Shown: positions 1-8,147 of the stretch, one piece after another
Layout: every line of letters starts with the position of its first letter
Position numbering within the stretch: the first letter of the stretch is position 1
From: an uncultured Eubacteriales bacterium
GTDB taxonomy: Bacteria > Bacillota > Clostridia > Christensenellales > UBA1242
Reading direction: 5' to 3'
Assembly: GCA_905203455.1 (NCBI GenBank)
Contig: CAJKVX010000004.1
Location: forward strand, 1-27,415
DNA: 27,415 bases
The notes under the pieces: model-generated
Told to the model about the DNA's origin: nothing
Seen by the model: only the letters and a program-made list of their open reading frames with translations
The model's database searches: none
Program-made: the position numbers and the translations under genes

Positions 1-1
1 C

Positions 2-1441
2 ATTAGTAAAAGAATTGAAATGTTTGAAAACAAACTTTACATGGAGTTTGGGGGTAAGTTGTTTGATGACTTGCATGCATCAAGAGTTTTGCCGGGGTTT
101 TTGCCTGATGTTAAAATTAGAATACTTAAAAGTTTAAAAGATAAGTGTGAAATTATTTTTGTAATTAACGCTAATCACATTGAAAACCATAAAATAAGGG
201 CAGACTTTAATCTTACATATGATGAAGAGGTTTTGCGTCAAATTGATAACCTGCGGGCAGAGGGGCTTAATGTGAGTGCAGTTGTTATTACTCTTTTTTC
301 AGGTCAACATTTGGCACAAAACTTTGCAACCAAACTTAAAAACAGGGGTGAAAATGTTTATTTTCATTCAAAAACAAAGGGATATCCTAATGATGTTTCG
401 GTTATTGTTAGTGATGAAGGGTATGGGGCAAACCCATACATAAAAACAACAAAGCCATTGGTTGTTGTAACCGCCCCTGGGCCTGGAAGTGGCAAACTTG
501 CAACTTGCCTTTCACAACTTTACCATGAATATAAAAACGGGGTTAAGGCGGGGTATGCTAAGTTTGAAACTTTTCCCGTGTTTAATCTTGATTTAAAGCA
601 CCCAGTAAACATTGCTTATGAAGCAGCAACTGCTGACCTTAAAGATATTAACATGATTGACAGTTTTCATCTTTCTGCCTATGGCAAGGTTGCTGTTAAT
701 TATAACAGAGATTTAGAGTGTTTTCCTGTTGTTAGCAACATTATAACTAAAATTGCGGGGGCTGAACTTTATAAATCTCCAACTGACATGGGGGTAAATA
801 TGGTTGGTTTTGCAATAACAGATGATGATGTTGTGCGTGATGCAAGCAAGAAAGAGATAGTAAGAAGATATCAAAAGGCGTGTGTTGATTTTAAGTGTGG
901 GCTGTGTGATAAGCAAACGATAAGTCGCATTGAAATGCTTATGAGTGAACTTTCAATTGGGGTGTCTTACCGCCAAATTGTTGAAAAAACAAACAATAGG
1001 GCAAAAGAATATAACTTGCCAATTGTTGGCATTGAACTTGAAGATGGCAAATGTGTTTTTGGGAAAAGGAAAGATATTTGCAGTGCAAGTTCATCATGCG
1101 TTTTAAATTGTCTTAAAACCCTTGCGGGAATTGATGATAGCATTGACTTAATTCCTGAAAACATTCTTTTGCCTGTTTGCAAACTTAAAAGAGAACACCT
1201 GAAAGTTTCAAGTGGCACTTTAAGTTTGCAAGACACACTTATTGCGCTTGCAATAAGCAGCAGTGTTAATCCGCTTGCACAGCGTGCCCTAAAAGAACTT
1301 AAAAACCTTAACGGGCTTGAAGCACATTCATCTTGCATTCTTGATGGTAAAGATGAGCAGACCTTAAAAAATTTGGGAATAAGAATAACCTGTGAGCCAG
1401 TTTTTGTTAATGATGTTACGCTTACTGAAAGGAAAAAATAA
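2..1441 (+). CDS. DUF1846 family protein, 5' end outside window
   Basis: This is a DUF1846 (PF08903) protein, a family common in Firmicutes whose biochemical role I cannot state. The first in-frame ATG is at 20, but the frame is open to the window edge and the residues before that ATG (ISKRIE) continue the family pattern that precedes 'NKLYMEFGGKLFDD'. Family members usually carry about 20-30 residues before this block, so the gene very probably starts upstream of the window. Counting from the ATG at 20, a P-loop-like GPGSGK sits at residues 154-159. It is followed by the family block around 'AGYAKFETFPVFNL' and by 'HPVNIAYEAATADL'. The visible 473 residues are close to the usual full length of about 500. 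No promoter or clear terminator is visible. The family assignment is secure; the function is unknown. Confidence 0.9.
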   Translation: MSKRIEMFENKLYMEFGGKLFDDLHASRVLPGFLPDVKIRILKSLKDKCEIIFVINANHIENHKIRADFNLTYDEEVLRQIDNLRAEGLNVSAVVITLFSGQHLAQNFATKLKNRGENVYFHSKTKGYPNDVSVIVSDEGYGANPYIKTTKPLVVVTAPGPGSGKLATCLSQLYHEYKNGVKAGYAKFETFPVFNLDLKHPVNIAYEAATADLKDINMIDSFHLSAYGKVAVNYNRDLECFPVVSNIITKIAGAELYKSPTDMGVNMVGFAITDDDVVRDASKKEIVRRYQKACVDFKCGLCDKQTISRIEMLMSELSIGVSYRQIVEKTNNRAKEYNLPIVGIELEDGKCVFGKRKDICSASSSCVLNCLKTLAGIDDSIDLIPENILLPVCKLKREHLKVSSGTLSLQDTLIALAISSSVNPLAQRALKELKNLNGLEAHSSCILDGKDEQTLKNLGIRITCEPVFVNDVTLTERKK

Positions 1442-1687
1442 TTCAACTAAAACAATTAAGAAAATAGATAATGTTTTTATAATCACTTTAAATAAATCAA
1501 AAGCCATGTAAGAATAGTAATCAGGGCAGGGTTGAAACCTTGCAAAATAACAAACAAGGTAAAAATAATAACAAAACTATGTAAAAACTTGCAAAAATAT
1601 TGTTTTGCAAAGCAGTAAAAAGAATAGCAAAATACAATTTTAAAAAACAAAATAAAAAACTTGCAAAATACAAATTTTCAAGAAAAA

Positions 1688-1716
1688 TAAAAAACCTTGC
1701 GTTTGCAAGGTTTTTT
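1688..1716 (-). terminator. Intrinsic terminator of the tRNA-Met/tRNA-Glu unit
   Basis: A 10-bp inverted repeat (1691-1700 with 1705-1714, loop GTTT) has a CCTTGC/GCAAGG core. Read on the minus strand it is followed by a T-rich tract, immediately downstream of the encoded CCA of tRNA-Glu. It closes the two-tRNA transcript. Confidence 0.88.
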
Positions 1717-1717
1717 G

Positions 1718-1792
1718 TGGTGACCCCAAGCAGAGTTGAACTGCTCACTTCGCCGTGAAAGGGCGATGTCTTAACCGATTGACCATGGGGCC
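1718..1792 (-). tRNA. tRNA-Glu (anticodon TTC)
   Basis: The minus strand folds into a complete 75-nt cloverleaf. The acceptor stem pairs GGCCCCA with TGGGGTC, including a G-U at the second pair. The anticodon stem TCGCC/GGCGA encloses loop CTTTCAC, giving anticodon TTC. The T stem is AGCAG/CTGCT with loop TTCAACT. The discriminator base is A and CCA is encoded. It lies 7 bp downstream of tRNA-Met in the same transcript. Confidence 0.97.
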
Positions 1793-1799
1793 AAATTGT

Positions 1800-1876
1800 T
1801 GGTAGCGGCTGACGGATTTGAACCATCGACCTATCGGGTATGAACCGAGCGCTCTAGCCAGCTGAGCTAAGCCGCC
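1800..1876 (-). tRNA. tRNA-Met (anticodon CAT), elongator type
   Basis: This is a complete 77-nt cloverleaf on the minus strand with encoded CCA. The acceptor stem is GGCGGCT/AGCCGCT, the D stem GCTC/GAGC, the anticodon loop TTCATAC and the T stem GATGG/CCGTC. Pair 1-72 is G-U, not the C-A mismatch of initiators, and the anticodon stem lacks the three G-C pairs of an initiator. Elongator Met is therefore the best call. A CAT anticodon could also be a lysidine-modified Ile tRNA, but the overall sequence resembles elongator Met. The outermost anticodon-stem pair (27-43) is a C-T mismatch. Confidence 0.93.
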
Positions 1877-1895
1877 AAAAGCATAATGCTTATTC

Positions 1896-1924
1896 ATTTT
1901 ATCTTAAAAGTCAAAATATGTCAA
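1896..1924 (-). promoter_or_regulatory. Promoter of the tRNA unit
   Basis: On the minus strand a perfect -35 TTGACA (1919-1924) is followed after 17 bp by TAAAAT (1896-1901). Transcription would start about 15 nt before the 5' end of tRNA-Met. Confidence 0.8.
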
Positions 1925-1982
1925 CAGTTTTTAACAAATTTTAGCATACAATTTATTAAGTTTATAAAATTATTGCAGTCGC

Positions 1983-2011
1983 TTGATAATTATAATAAGA
2001 TATGGTAAACT
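1983..2011 (+). promoter_or_regulatory. Candidate promoter of the small membrane protein gene
   Basis: TTGATA (1983-1988), a 17-bp spacer and TAAACT (2006-2011) lie about 40 nt before the ATG at 2050. The same TAAACT -10 hexamer appears before the GlpA-like gene. Confidence 0.5.
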
Positions 2012-2049
2012 AATAAAAACTGCACAAAAATGGTTTTTGGAGAACAATT

Positions 2050-2478
2050 ATGGTTTTTGAAATTGTTTATTATTGTTTGCTTGCATTGTTTTGCTTAATA
2101 GTTGTTATTGCTGTTGCTGTTACAATTAAAAATGCAGTTGCAAACAAAAAAAATAAAAATGCTAAAAAAGCAAACCCAGTTGAGGTTAAAGATGGTGTTA
2201 GATACACTCCTAATGAAACAATAACTGATGAAAGTGGGAACACTAAGGTTTCATACATTCGTCAAGATATTATTCTTCAACCAAGAAAAACGGTTATTGT
2301 TGGCAAAAAAAGCCAGATAAAGCCTGGGAAATACACAGTGTTATCTGCCTATGAAAATGAAGACGAGTTTAACATTAGAATTGGCAACTTTGTTAAAAGT
2401 TACACCCATGGGCAAGAAATTGTGCTTGCAGAGGGTGATGAGGTTTGCCCAACAAGTTCAACCATAATTTTAAGATAA
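2050..2478 (+). CDS. Small membrane-anchored hypothetical protein
   Basis: I do not recognise this 142-residue protein. Residues about 5-27 form one hydrophobic membrane segment. A short Lys/Asn-rich stretch follows (about residues 28-42, with KNAVANKKNKNAKKAN), which predicts the N-terminus outside and the remainder in the cytoplasm by the positive-inside rule. The soluble part (about 45-142) is rich in beta-forming residues and contains 'VIVGKKSQIKPGKYTVL', which suggests a small beta domain. A GGAG SD lies 8 nt before the ATG, and a promoter and a downstream terminator bracket the gene as a single unit. Codon use matches the neighbours. There is no basis for a function. Confidence 0.75.
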   Translation: MVFEIVYYCLLALFCLIVVIAVAVTIKNAVANKKNKNAKKANPVEVKDGVRYTPNETITDESGNTKVSYIRQDIILQPRKTVIVGKKSQIKPGKYTVLSAYENEDEFNIRIGNFVKSYTHGQEIVLAEGDEVCPTSSTIILR

Positions 2479-2602
2479 AACTTGCCGTGTGGTAATTAAT
2501 GTGGGCTTGCAGATGTTATGCTGTTTGGTTAATGTTTAGTTGCCGTTTGTGTGAAGTTAGGGCAGGTTTGCAACAACATCACTTTATATTTTAAATATCA
2601 AT

Positions 2603-2645
2603 AAACCAATTGTTTTTTTATTAAAAAGCCAGTTGGTTTTTTTGT
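2603..2645 (+). terminator. Probable terminator after the small membrane protein gene
   Basis: AAACCAA (2603-2609) pairs with TTGGTTT (2633-2639) and a T run follows. The loop is long (23 nt) and holds an inner T-run/A-run pairing, so the structure is only moderately convincing. Confidence 0.5.
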
Positions 2646-2754
2646 GCCTATTTTGTTGATTTTTTAAAGATTAATTGAATTTAACAAAAAAAATAATTTA
2701 ATACAAAACAAATTTGATACAAAACAAATTTGGGTTAAACAATATTTTAATTAA

Positions 2755-2786
2755 TAAAAAAATAGTGGCGGTGCCACTATCTTTTT
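2755..2786. terminator. Bidirectional intrinsic terminator
   Basis: A perfect 8-bp stem ATAGTGGC/GCCACTAT (2762-2769 with 2773-2780) has a 3-nt loop. CTTTTT follows on the plus strand and a run of seven T follows on the minus strand. It mainly ends the minus-strand glpK-lipase unit, 77 bp past the lipase stop, and can also stop read-through from the plus-strand gene. Confidence 0.85.
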
Positions 2787-2862
2787 GCAAATTTTAAAGG
2801 TTGGAACTTTGCCACTTTAATTTTTGTTATATGTTATTTGCAATCAAGTTTTTAACCTTTTA

Positions 2863-3771
2863 TTAAATATGTTCATTTAAAAAGTTTTTAATGTCTGCAT
2901 AAACACGGGCATTGTTAATTTCATTGTGAACTTCGTGACGCATATTAGGGTAAATGTGGATTGTTAAATCAATTATTCCAAGCGACCTATATTTTTCATA
3001 AAGTTTTCTAACAAGTTTGCTGTTTTTGCTAAATGCGTCAAGCGCACCTGAAATTAACATAAGCGGTTTGCGTTTATCAATTTTCTTTAAATTTGCCTTT
3101 TTATAGGTTGGAATAACTCCGCTCATTAAATCATAATAGAATTTGGCACTAAATGGGTTTCCACAATATGGGTCAGCCTTATATTCTTTTACAATTTCTT
3201 TGTTGTGGGTTATCCACAGTTCATCAGCAGGAACGCCCTTGCCATATTTTTTAAAACTTAAATTTTCAATAAATTTTGCATTTGCGTTGTTGCCCTTCAC
3301 TTTTTTTGTTATGCCCGCAACCGTTTTTGCCATTTTGTTTTCAAAGGTGTTCATGTAACTTGTTCCGCAAAGAATTGCTCCTTTGTGTAAGTTACAATCT
3401 TGTATATACTTTTGGGTTATAAGTGAGCCATAACTGTGGCCAAACACAAAAAGCGGGAGGTTAGGGTAGGTTTGTTTTAAATGTTTTGAAATTTCAATTT
3501 CATCACGCACTGTGTCAAGATAAAGGTTGGTTGGTTTGTCATACTTGCCAACCATTTGTGGGCTTCCCGCTGTTTGACCATGGGCACGATGGTCATCAGC
3601 AAAAACAATATAGCCATATTGATTTAAAAACTTTGCAAGGTCGTTATACCTTTGTGCGTGTTCGCTCATTCCGTGAATGATTTGAACAATGCCCTTTGGG
3701 GTTGTTACATCTTCCCAAATGTAACAAGCAAGAGTTGTTCCGTCAAATGATTTAAATGTTGTTTGTTTCAT
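2863..3771 (-). CDS. Alpha/beta hydrolase, monoacylglycerol lipase / lysophospholipase type
   Basis: This is a cytoplasmic serine hydrolase of the Hydrolase_4 (serine aminopeptidase S33) family, closest in pattern to monoacylglycerol lipases. They cleave monoacylglycerols to a fatty acid and glycerol. The oxyanion-hole HG is at residues 33-34 in 'IIHGMSEHAQRY'. The nucleophile elbow is GHSYGS with Ser113, the acid is Asp245 in 'SGALDAF', and the catalytic His is His279 in 'MRHEVHNE'. All three triad residues are present at 302 residues, the normal length, and no signal peptide is seen. AAAGGAG lies 8 nt before the ATG. The gene is 63 bp downstream of glycerol kinase on the same strand with no terminator between, so they are probably co-transcribed. 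That context supports glycerol release as its role, but the substrate is inferred and a lysophospholipase is possible. Confidence 0.88.
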   Translation of the reverse strand: MKQTTFKSFDGTTLACYIWEDVTTPKGIVQIIHGMSEHAQRYNDLAKFLNQYGYIVFADDHRAHGQTAGSPQMVGKYDKPTNLYLDTVRDEIEISKHLKQTYPNLPLFVFGHSYGSLITQKYIQDCNLHKGAILCGTSYMNTFENKMAKTVAGITKKVKGNNANAKFIENLSFKKYGKGVPADELWITHNKEIVKEYKADPYCGNPFSAKFYYDLMSGVIPTYKKANLKKIDKRKPLMLISGALDAFSKNSKLVRKLYEKYRSLGIIDLTIHIYPNMRHEVHNEINNARVYADIKNFLNEHI

Positions 3772-3834
3772 GGTTTTTGCTCCTTTTTGTTTTATCCTTT
3801 TTTATATTAAAAGTTTGGCTAATTTACTTTTTAG

Positions 3835-5301
3835 TTAAAATGACAAGCATTGTTTAACAGCCCTTTTCCAACCTTCAAGGTTTTTCTTCATTTCAGCCTT
3901 TGGTGAAATTGGCACAAACTTTTTCTTAACTAAGATTATTGTTTTAAGTTCATCTAAACTTTTAAATGCCCCTGAGGCAAGCCCTGCAAGATAAATTGCG
4001 CCAAGGCTTGTTGATTCACTATCCATAACATCAACTTCAAAGCCAAGCATATCTGCCTGAAACTGCATTAAAAAGTTATTTTTAGTTGCTCCGCCGTCAA
4101 CATAAATTTGTTTAGTTTTGCTGTGATTTTCACTTTCAAGAACTTTAACCACTTCATAAACTGAATAGGCAATTCCTTCAAGCACTGCCCTTGCAATGTG
4201 CCCGGCTGTTGTTGCACGAGTAAGACCTGTTATAATTCCGTTTGCGTCCATATTCCAATAAGGGCAACCAAGCCCTGTGAACGCAGGCACCATGTAAACC
4301 CCGTTGTTGTTGCCAAGTTCGCCTGCAAGTTTATCCATTTCTTGCGGGGTTGAAACAAGTTTTAGGTCATTGCACACCCAATCAATGGCTGTTCCGCAGT
4401 TATAAACACTTCCTTCAAGGGCATAGCAAACTTTTGAGCCAATTTTATATGCCACTGTTGAAAGAAGGTCGCGACTTAGGGCTGGTTTGTTTCCAGTATT
4501 AATTAAAAGAAACGAACCAGTGCCATAGGTGTTTTTAAGGTCTCCTTTTTCAAAACAGCCTTGCCCAAACAGGCTTGATTGTTGGTCGCCTGCAAGGCCA
4601 CAAATGTTGATTTTTAACTTGCCAATTTTTGCACACCCAACAACCTCACTGCAACTGACAATGGTTGGAAGAATAGATTTTGGCACCGAAAAAAGTTCCA
4701 AAAGTTCATCGTCCCAAGAGAGGGTGTGAATGTTAAACAACTGCGTTCTGCTTGCGTTGGTTACATCGGTAACATGGCTTTTGCCACCAGTTAGTTTATA
4801 AACAAGAAAACTTTCAATTGTTCCCACAAGCAAATCTTTTTGTTTTAATGCTTCTGCAACCTTTGAGTTGTTTTTTAAAAGCCACCTTATTTTGCTTGCA
4901 CTGAAATATGAGTCAGGCATTAGGCCTGTTTTTTCTTTAATAACATTTGCAAGTGGAGACGCTTTAAGTTTTTTGCAGTAAGGTGCCGTTCTTCTGCACT
5001 GCCAGCAAATTGCAGGGGCAAGGGCTTTGCCTGTTTTTTTGCTCCACGCAACAACTGTTTCCCTTTGGTTTGTTATTCCAATTCCGTAAAAATCTTCATC
5101 TTTAAGCCCCTCTGTTATTTCAAGCAAGGCGTTTTTAACAATTTTCCAAATTTCTTCGGCGTCATGCTCAACATAACCATCAGCAGGATAATATTGCTTA
5201 AAACTTGCTCTGCTGATTTTTACAATTTGGTTTGAAGGCACATCATACAAAATTGCCCTTGCAGATGTTGTTCCTTCATCAATTCCAATGATATATCTCA
5301 T
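3835..5301 (-). CDS. glpK: Glycerol kinase
   Basis: This FGGY-family kinase converts glycerol and ATP to sn-glycerol-3-phosphate. The N-terminal phosphate-binding loop reads 'GIDEGTTSARAI' with Asp8. The glycerol-contact pair Arg80-Glu81 lies in 'TNQRETVV', a Tyr equivalent to the substrate Tyr is at 132, and the catalytic base is Asp239 in 'GLAGDQQSSLFGQ'. The diagnostic 'NTYGTGSFLLINTG' is at 257-270. The length, 488 residues, is slightly under the usual 495-505. The position usually read as WQDRR is WQCRR here, a variant I believe occurs in other bacterial kinases. GGGGGTGG lies 5 nt before the ATG. It is the first gene of a minus-strand unit with the lipase-like hydrolase and diverges from the glycerol-3-phosphate dehydrogenase cluster, so a shared regulatory region at 5302-5470 is likely. 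Confidence 0.96.
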   Translation of the reverse strand: MRYIIGIDEGTTSARAILYDVPSNQIVKISRASFKQYYPADGYVEHDAEEIWKIVKNALLEITEGLKDEDFYGIGITNQRETVVAWSKKTGKALAPAICWQCRRTAPYCKKLKASPLANVIKEKTGLMPDSYFSASKIRWLLKNNSKVAEALKQKDLLVGTIESFLVYKLTGGKSHVTDVTNASRTQLFNIHTLSWDDELLELFSVPKSILPTIVSCSEVVGCAKIGKLKINICGLAGDQQSSLFGQGCFEKGDLKNTYGTGSFLLINTGNKPALSRDLLSTVAYKIGSKVCYALEGSVYNCGTAIDWVCNDLKLVSTPQEMDKLAGELGNNNGVYMVPAFTGLGCPYWNMDANGIITGLTRATTAGHIARAVLEGIAYSVYEVVKVLESENHSKTKQIYVDGGATKNNFLMQFQADMLGFEVDVMDSESTSLGAIYLAGLASGAFKSLDELKTIILVKKKFVPISPKAEMKKNLEGWKRAVKQCLSF

Positions 5302-5423
5302 AAACCACCCCCAAAAATAGCAAAAATAAAACTCATTCTTTATTAATATTTTAACTAAATTGTAAAACTAAGCAAGCAAAATAAATCTAATTTGTGCGAA
5401 TTTGATGATATATTTTAAAATAT

Positions 5424-5452
5424 TTGACAATAGTTAATTTGCCAGTTAAACT
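5424..5452 (+). promoter_or_regulatory. Promoter of the glycerol-3-phosphate dehydrogenase unit
   Basis: TTGACA (5424-5429), a 17-bp spacer and TAAACT (5447-5452) are visible. Transcription should begin near 5459, which leaves a leader of only about 12 nt that just holds the SD for the ATG at 5471. Confidence 0.75.
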
Positions 5453-5460
5453 GAATTTAT

Positions 5461-5470
5461 GGAGAAGGGA
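5461..5470 (+). promoter_or_regulatory. Ribosome binding site that sets the GlpA-like start at 5471
   Basis: GGAGAAGGGA directly precedes the ATG at 5471, with GGAG 6 nt away. The in-frame ATG at 5459 has no SD and coincides with the predicted transcription start, so 5471 is the better start. Confidence 0.7.
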
Positions 5471-6922
5471 ATGGAAAACAAGGGTTATGAATATGAAGTT
5501 GTTGTTATAGGTGGGGGCATTATTGGTGCCTTCACCTTTAATAATTTGGTGCTTTCAGGCGTTAAGGCTGTGCTTGTTGAAGCGGGAGAAGATGTTAGCG
5601 TTGGGGCAACAAAGGCTAACAGTGCAATAATTCATGCGGGGTATGATTGCAAAAGCGGAACAAACAAGGCAAAATTTAATGTTCGTGGCAACCAAATGTA
5701 TGAACAAATTGCAGAGCGCCTTGGTGAAAAAATTAAAAAAACAGGCTCATTAGTTGTAAGCGGGAAAGATGGGCTAAGCGAACTTGAAAGGCTTTATAAC
5801 CAAGGAATTCAAAACGGCGTTGTTGGGCTTAAAATTTTAGAAAGAGAAGAACTTTTAAAACTTGAACCAAATTTAAGCAAAAATGTTAGTTATGGGCTTT
5901 ATGCTCCAAGCGCAATGATTGTTTCTCCTTATAACTTTGCAATATCTCTTTGTGAAGAGGCAATGATTAATGGTGGCAAACTTTTGCTTAATTTTGAGGT
6001 TGATAAAATTGTAAACAAAGGCGACTTTTTTGAAGTTTATTCAAAAGAAAAAATGGTTACAGGAAGGTTTGTAATAAACTGTGCTGGGGCGGGCTGTGCA
6101 AAAATTAACAGACTTGTTGGGGCTGAAAAACTTGACATTCATTTAACAAAAGGCGAATATTTAATTCTTGATAAAAGTGAAAAAGGGCTTGTAAATAGGC
6201 CAATTTTTCCTTTGCCAACAAAGGCAGGAAAGGGCATTTTGGTGCTTCCAACGGTAAGTAACAACATTTTGTGTGGGCCAACTGCAAGAGATATAAGCGA
6301 GTTTGACACATCAGTTACCCCAGAAGGCATTGCTGAAATTAAACAGAAAACGGGAATAATGGTAGATAACCTTAACTTTAAAAAAGTTATTAAACTTTAT
6401 GCAGGAGTAAGGGTTAAGTGTGGTGATGATTTTATTGTTGGGTTTAGCAAAATTGTGCCTAACTTTTACATTACTGCTGGCATTGCAAGCCCAGGGCTTG
6501 CAAGTGCCCCTGCAATTGCCGAAAAAATTATGCAAGATTTAACCCTTATGGGTGTAAAAACCAAAAAGTTCACCCCTAAACGCCGAACCCCTTACACAGA
6601 CACAAGGGCTTTAACAAAAACTGAACTTAACAATTTAATTAAGAAAAACAGCAAATATGGCAGACTTGTTTGCAGGTGTGAGGGAATAACCGAAGGGGAA
6701 ATTGAAGAGGTTTTAAAGGGGCCAATAAGCCCACTTACAATTGAGGGGATAAAGCGAAGGCTAAGGCCAACAATGGGAAGGTGTCAAGGAAGTTTTTGCT
6801 TGCCAAGTTTAATTGAAATTTTAAGCAAGGCTTACAAAACTGCCCCTGAAAACATTGTTGTTGCAAACAAAACCCCGTTAATTCTTAACTCAATTAAGGA
6901 GGGCGGGATTTATGAAAATTGA
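5471..6922 (+). CDS. glpA: Glycerol-3-phosphate dehydrogenase subunit A-like, FAD plus BFD-type [2Fe-2S] domain
   Basis: This FAD-dependent oxidoreductase should oxidise glycerol-3-phosphate to dihydroxyacetone phosphate, by analogy with anaerobic GlpA. The DAO-family N-terminus carries the dinucleotide-binding GGGIIG at residues 14-19 and 'ATKANSAIIHAGYD', typical of GlpA/LhgO-type enzymes. The C-terminus holds a BFD-like [2Fe-2S] domain with Cys401, Cys403, Cys438 and Cys443 (C-x-C, then C-x4-C). The chosen start gives 483 residues; an ATG 12 nt upstream is in frame but lacks an SD. The last 11 nt overlap the next gene, and a third gene follows with a 1-nt overlap, so the three products are probably made together as one complex. 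The enzyme family is secure. Glycerol-3-phosphate as substrate is inferred from glycerol kinase next door. Confidence 0.88.
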   Translation: MENKGYEYEVVVIGGGIIGAFTFNNLVLSGVKAVLVEAGEDVSVGATKANSAIIHAGYDCKSGTNKAKFNVRGNQMYEQIAERLGEKIKKTGSLVVSGKDGLSELERLYNQGIQNGVVGLKILEREELLKLEPNLSKNVSYGLYAPSAMIVSPYNFAISLCEEAMINGGKLLLNFEVDKIVNKGDFFEVYSKEKMVTGRFVINCAGAGCAKINRLVGAEKLDIHLTKGEYLILDKSEKGLVNRPIFPLPTKAGKGILVLPTVSNNILCGPTARDISEFDTSVTPEGIAEIKQKTGIMVDNLNFKKVIKLYAGVRVKCGDDFIVGFSKIVPNFYITAGIASPGLASAPAIAEKIMQDLTLMGVKTKKFTPKRRTPYTDTRALTKTELNNLIKKNSKYGRLVCRCEGITEGEIEEVLKGPISPLTIEGIKRRLRPTMGRCQGSFCLPSLIEILSKAYKTAPENIVVANKTPLILNSIKEGGIYEN

Positions 6923-8147
6923 TGTTGCAATAATTGGTGGCGGTTCTGCCGGAATGAGTGCTGCTCTTGGTGCTTACAAAAACGGAGTAAGCGTTGTTAT
7001 TTTTGAAAGAGAGGCTCGCCTTGGCGGAATTTTAAAACAGTGCATTCACAATGGGTTTGGTTTAAAATATTTCAAAAAAGAGATGACGGGCCCTGAATAT
7101 GCTCACGAACTTATAAAGCAGGTTGAAAAAACCAACATTAAAGTTTTGCTTGAATCAAGTGTAACTGAAATTCAAAAAAATGCTGACCGAACATACACTT
7201 TAAGTTTCATAAGCCCAAACGGAAAGGGTGAAGTAACAGCGAAGGCAATTGTTCTTGCCATGGGTTGCAGGGAAAGACCAGGGGCTGCAATTTCTCTGTG
7301 TGGAACAAGACCAGTTGGGGTAATAACGGCTGGTTGTGCGCAGAAAATAATCAACATTGATGGCAAAATGATTGGCAAAAAAGTGGTGATTGTTGGCTCG
7401 GGTGATGTTGGGCTTATAATGGCAAGAAGACTTTACTGCGAAGGTGCCGAGGTTTTGGGAGTTTATGAAATTTCTCAAACCCCATCAGGGTTAAACAGAA
7501 ACATTGTTCAGTGCCTTAATGATTATAACATTCCGCTTCATTTAGGTGAAACGGTTATGGAAGTTGTTGGCAAAAACAGGGTTGAAGGAGTGGTTGTTGC
7601 AAAAGTTAACCCTGATTATTCTTTTAATTTAAAAACAAGAAAGTTAATTAAGTGTGACACCATTTTGCTGTCAGTTGGTTTGGTGCCTGAAAATGACTTG
7701 GTGTATAACCAAATTGTGCTTGACGCTCGCACCAGTGGTGCTGTTGTTGATGACAATTTAATGACAAGCAGCAAAGGGATTTTCTCTTGCGGCAATGTTT
7801 TGCATGTGCATGACATTGTTGATGATGTTACCTTTGAGGCTGAACTTGCTGGCAAATTTGCAGCACTTTATTGCAAAAATCAAACCCCACAAGGAAAAAC
7901 TTTTGATGTTTGTGCTGGGCAAGGGGTTAGGTATGTTGTGCCTGAAAAGGTAACTGAGGGGCAAGGGTTTGTTCCGTTTAAATTTCGTGTAACAAACAGA
8001 TACCCTAACGCAAAACTTGTGGTAAAATGCAATGGTGAAACTATTGCGTCAAGAAATTGCAATGTTTTGCTTCCAGCGCAAATGGAGCAGATTATGGTTG
8101 ATAAATCAAAAATCTCAGGACAGGTTGTTGTGGAGGTTTTAAGTTAA
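6912..8147 (+). CDS. FAD/NAD(P)-dependent oxidoreductase, partner of the GlpA-like enzyme
   Basis: This is a pyridine-nucleotide-disulfide-type flavoprotein of 411 residues. There are two Rossmann motifs: FAD-binding GGGSAG at residues 9-14 and NAD-binding GSGDVG at 162-167. The family-typical 'GGILKQCIHNGFG' is at 38-50 and 'MGCRERPG' at about 117-124. It probably passes electrons from the GlpA-like dehydrogenase to a nicotinamide or flavin acceptor, taking the place that GlpB holds in enterobacteria, though it is not homologous in layout to a classic GlpB. GGAGGG precedes the ATG, which lies 11 nt inside the upstream gene, so the two are translationally coupled. In other Clostridia and Thermotogae, related proteins are encoded between GlpA and DUF1667. 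The name is family-level; the electron acceptor is inferred. Confidence 0.87.
   Translation: MKIDVAIIGGGSAGMSAALGAYKNGVSVVIFEREARLGGILKQCIHNGFGLKYFKKEMTGPEYAHELIKQVEKTNIKVLLESSVTEIQKNADRTYTLSFISPNGKGEVTAKAIVLAMGCRERPGAAISLCGTRPVGVITAGCAQKIINIDGKMIGKKVVIVGSGDVGLIMARRLYCEGAEVLGVYEISQTPSGLNRNIVQCLNDYNIPLHLGETVMEVVGKNRVEGVVVAKVNPDYSFNLKTRKLIKCDTILLSVGLVPENDLVYNQIVLDARTSGAVVDDNLMTSSKGIFSCGNVLHVHDIVDDVTFEAELAGKFAALYCKNQTPQGKTFDVCAGQGVRYVVPEKVTEGQGFVPFKFRVTNRYPNAKLVVKCNGETIASRNCNVLLPAQMEQIMVDKSKISGQVVVEVLS

Larger units (their letters stand above)
2479..2862. other. Intergenic region between convergent genes
   Basis: This 384-bp stretch separates the membrane protein gene (plus) from the lipase-like gene (minus), which converge here. 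It holds the hairpin terminator at 2603-2645 and the strong bidirectional terminator at 2755-2786. An AT-rich tract between them contains the direct repeat ATACAAAACAAATTTG (about 2701-2731). I see no coding region or structured RNA. Confidence 0.6.

Noticed and set aside
967..1446. 159-residue minus-strand frame opposite the DUF1846 gene
   Set aside because: It is a shadow of a well-recognised family protein on the other strand; its translation is Ser/Leu-rich with no motif and no SD.
1521..1826. 101-residue minus-strand frame across the tRNA-Glu gene
   Set aside because: It runs through a complete tRNA and its terminator.
2701..2731. Direct repeat ATACAAAACAAATTTG as a possible attachment site
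   Set aside because: Two adjacent short AT-rich copies with no integrase, tRNA end or element boundary nearby are best explained as simple slippage.
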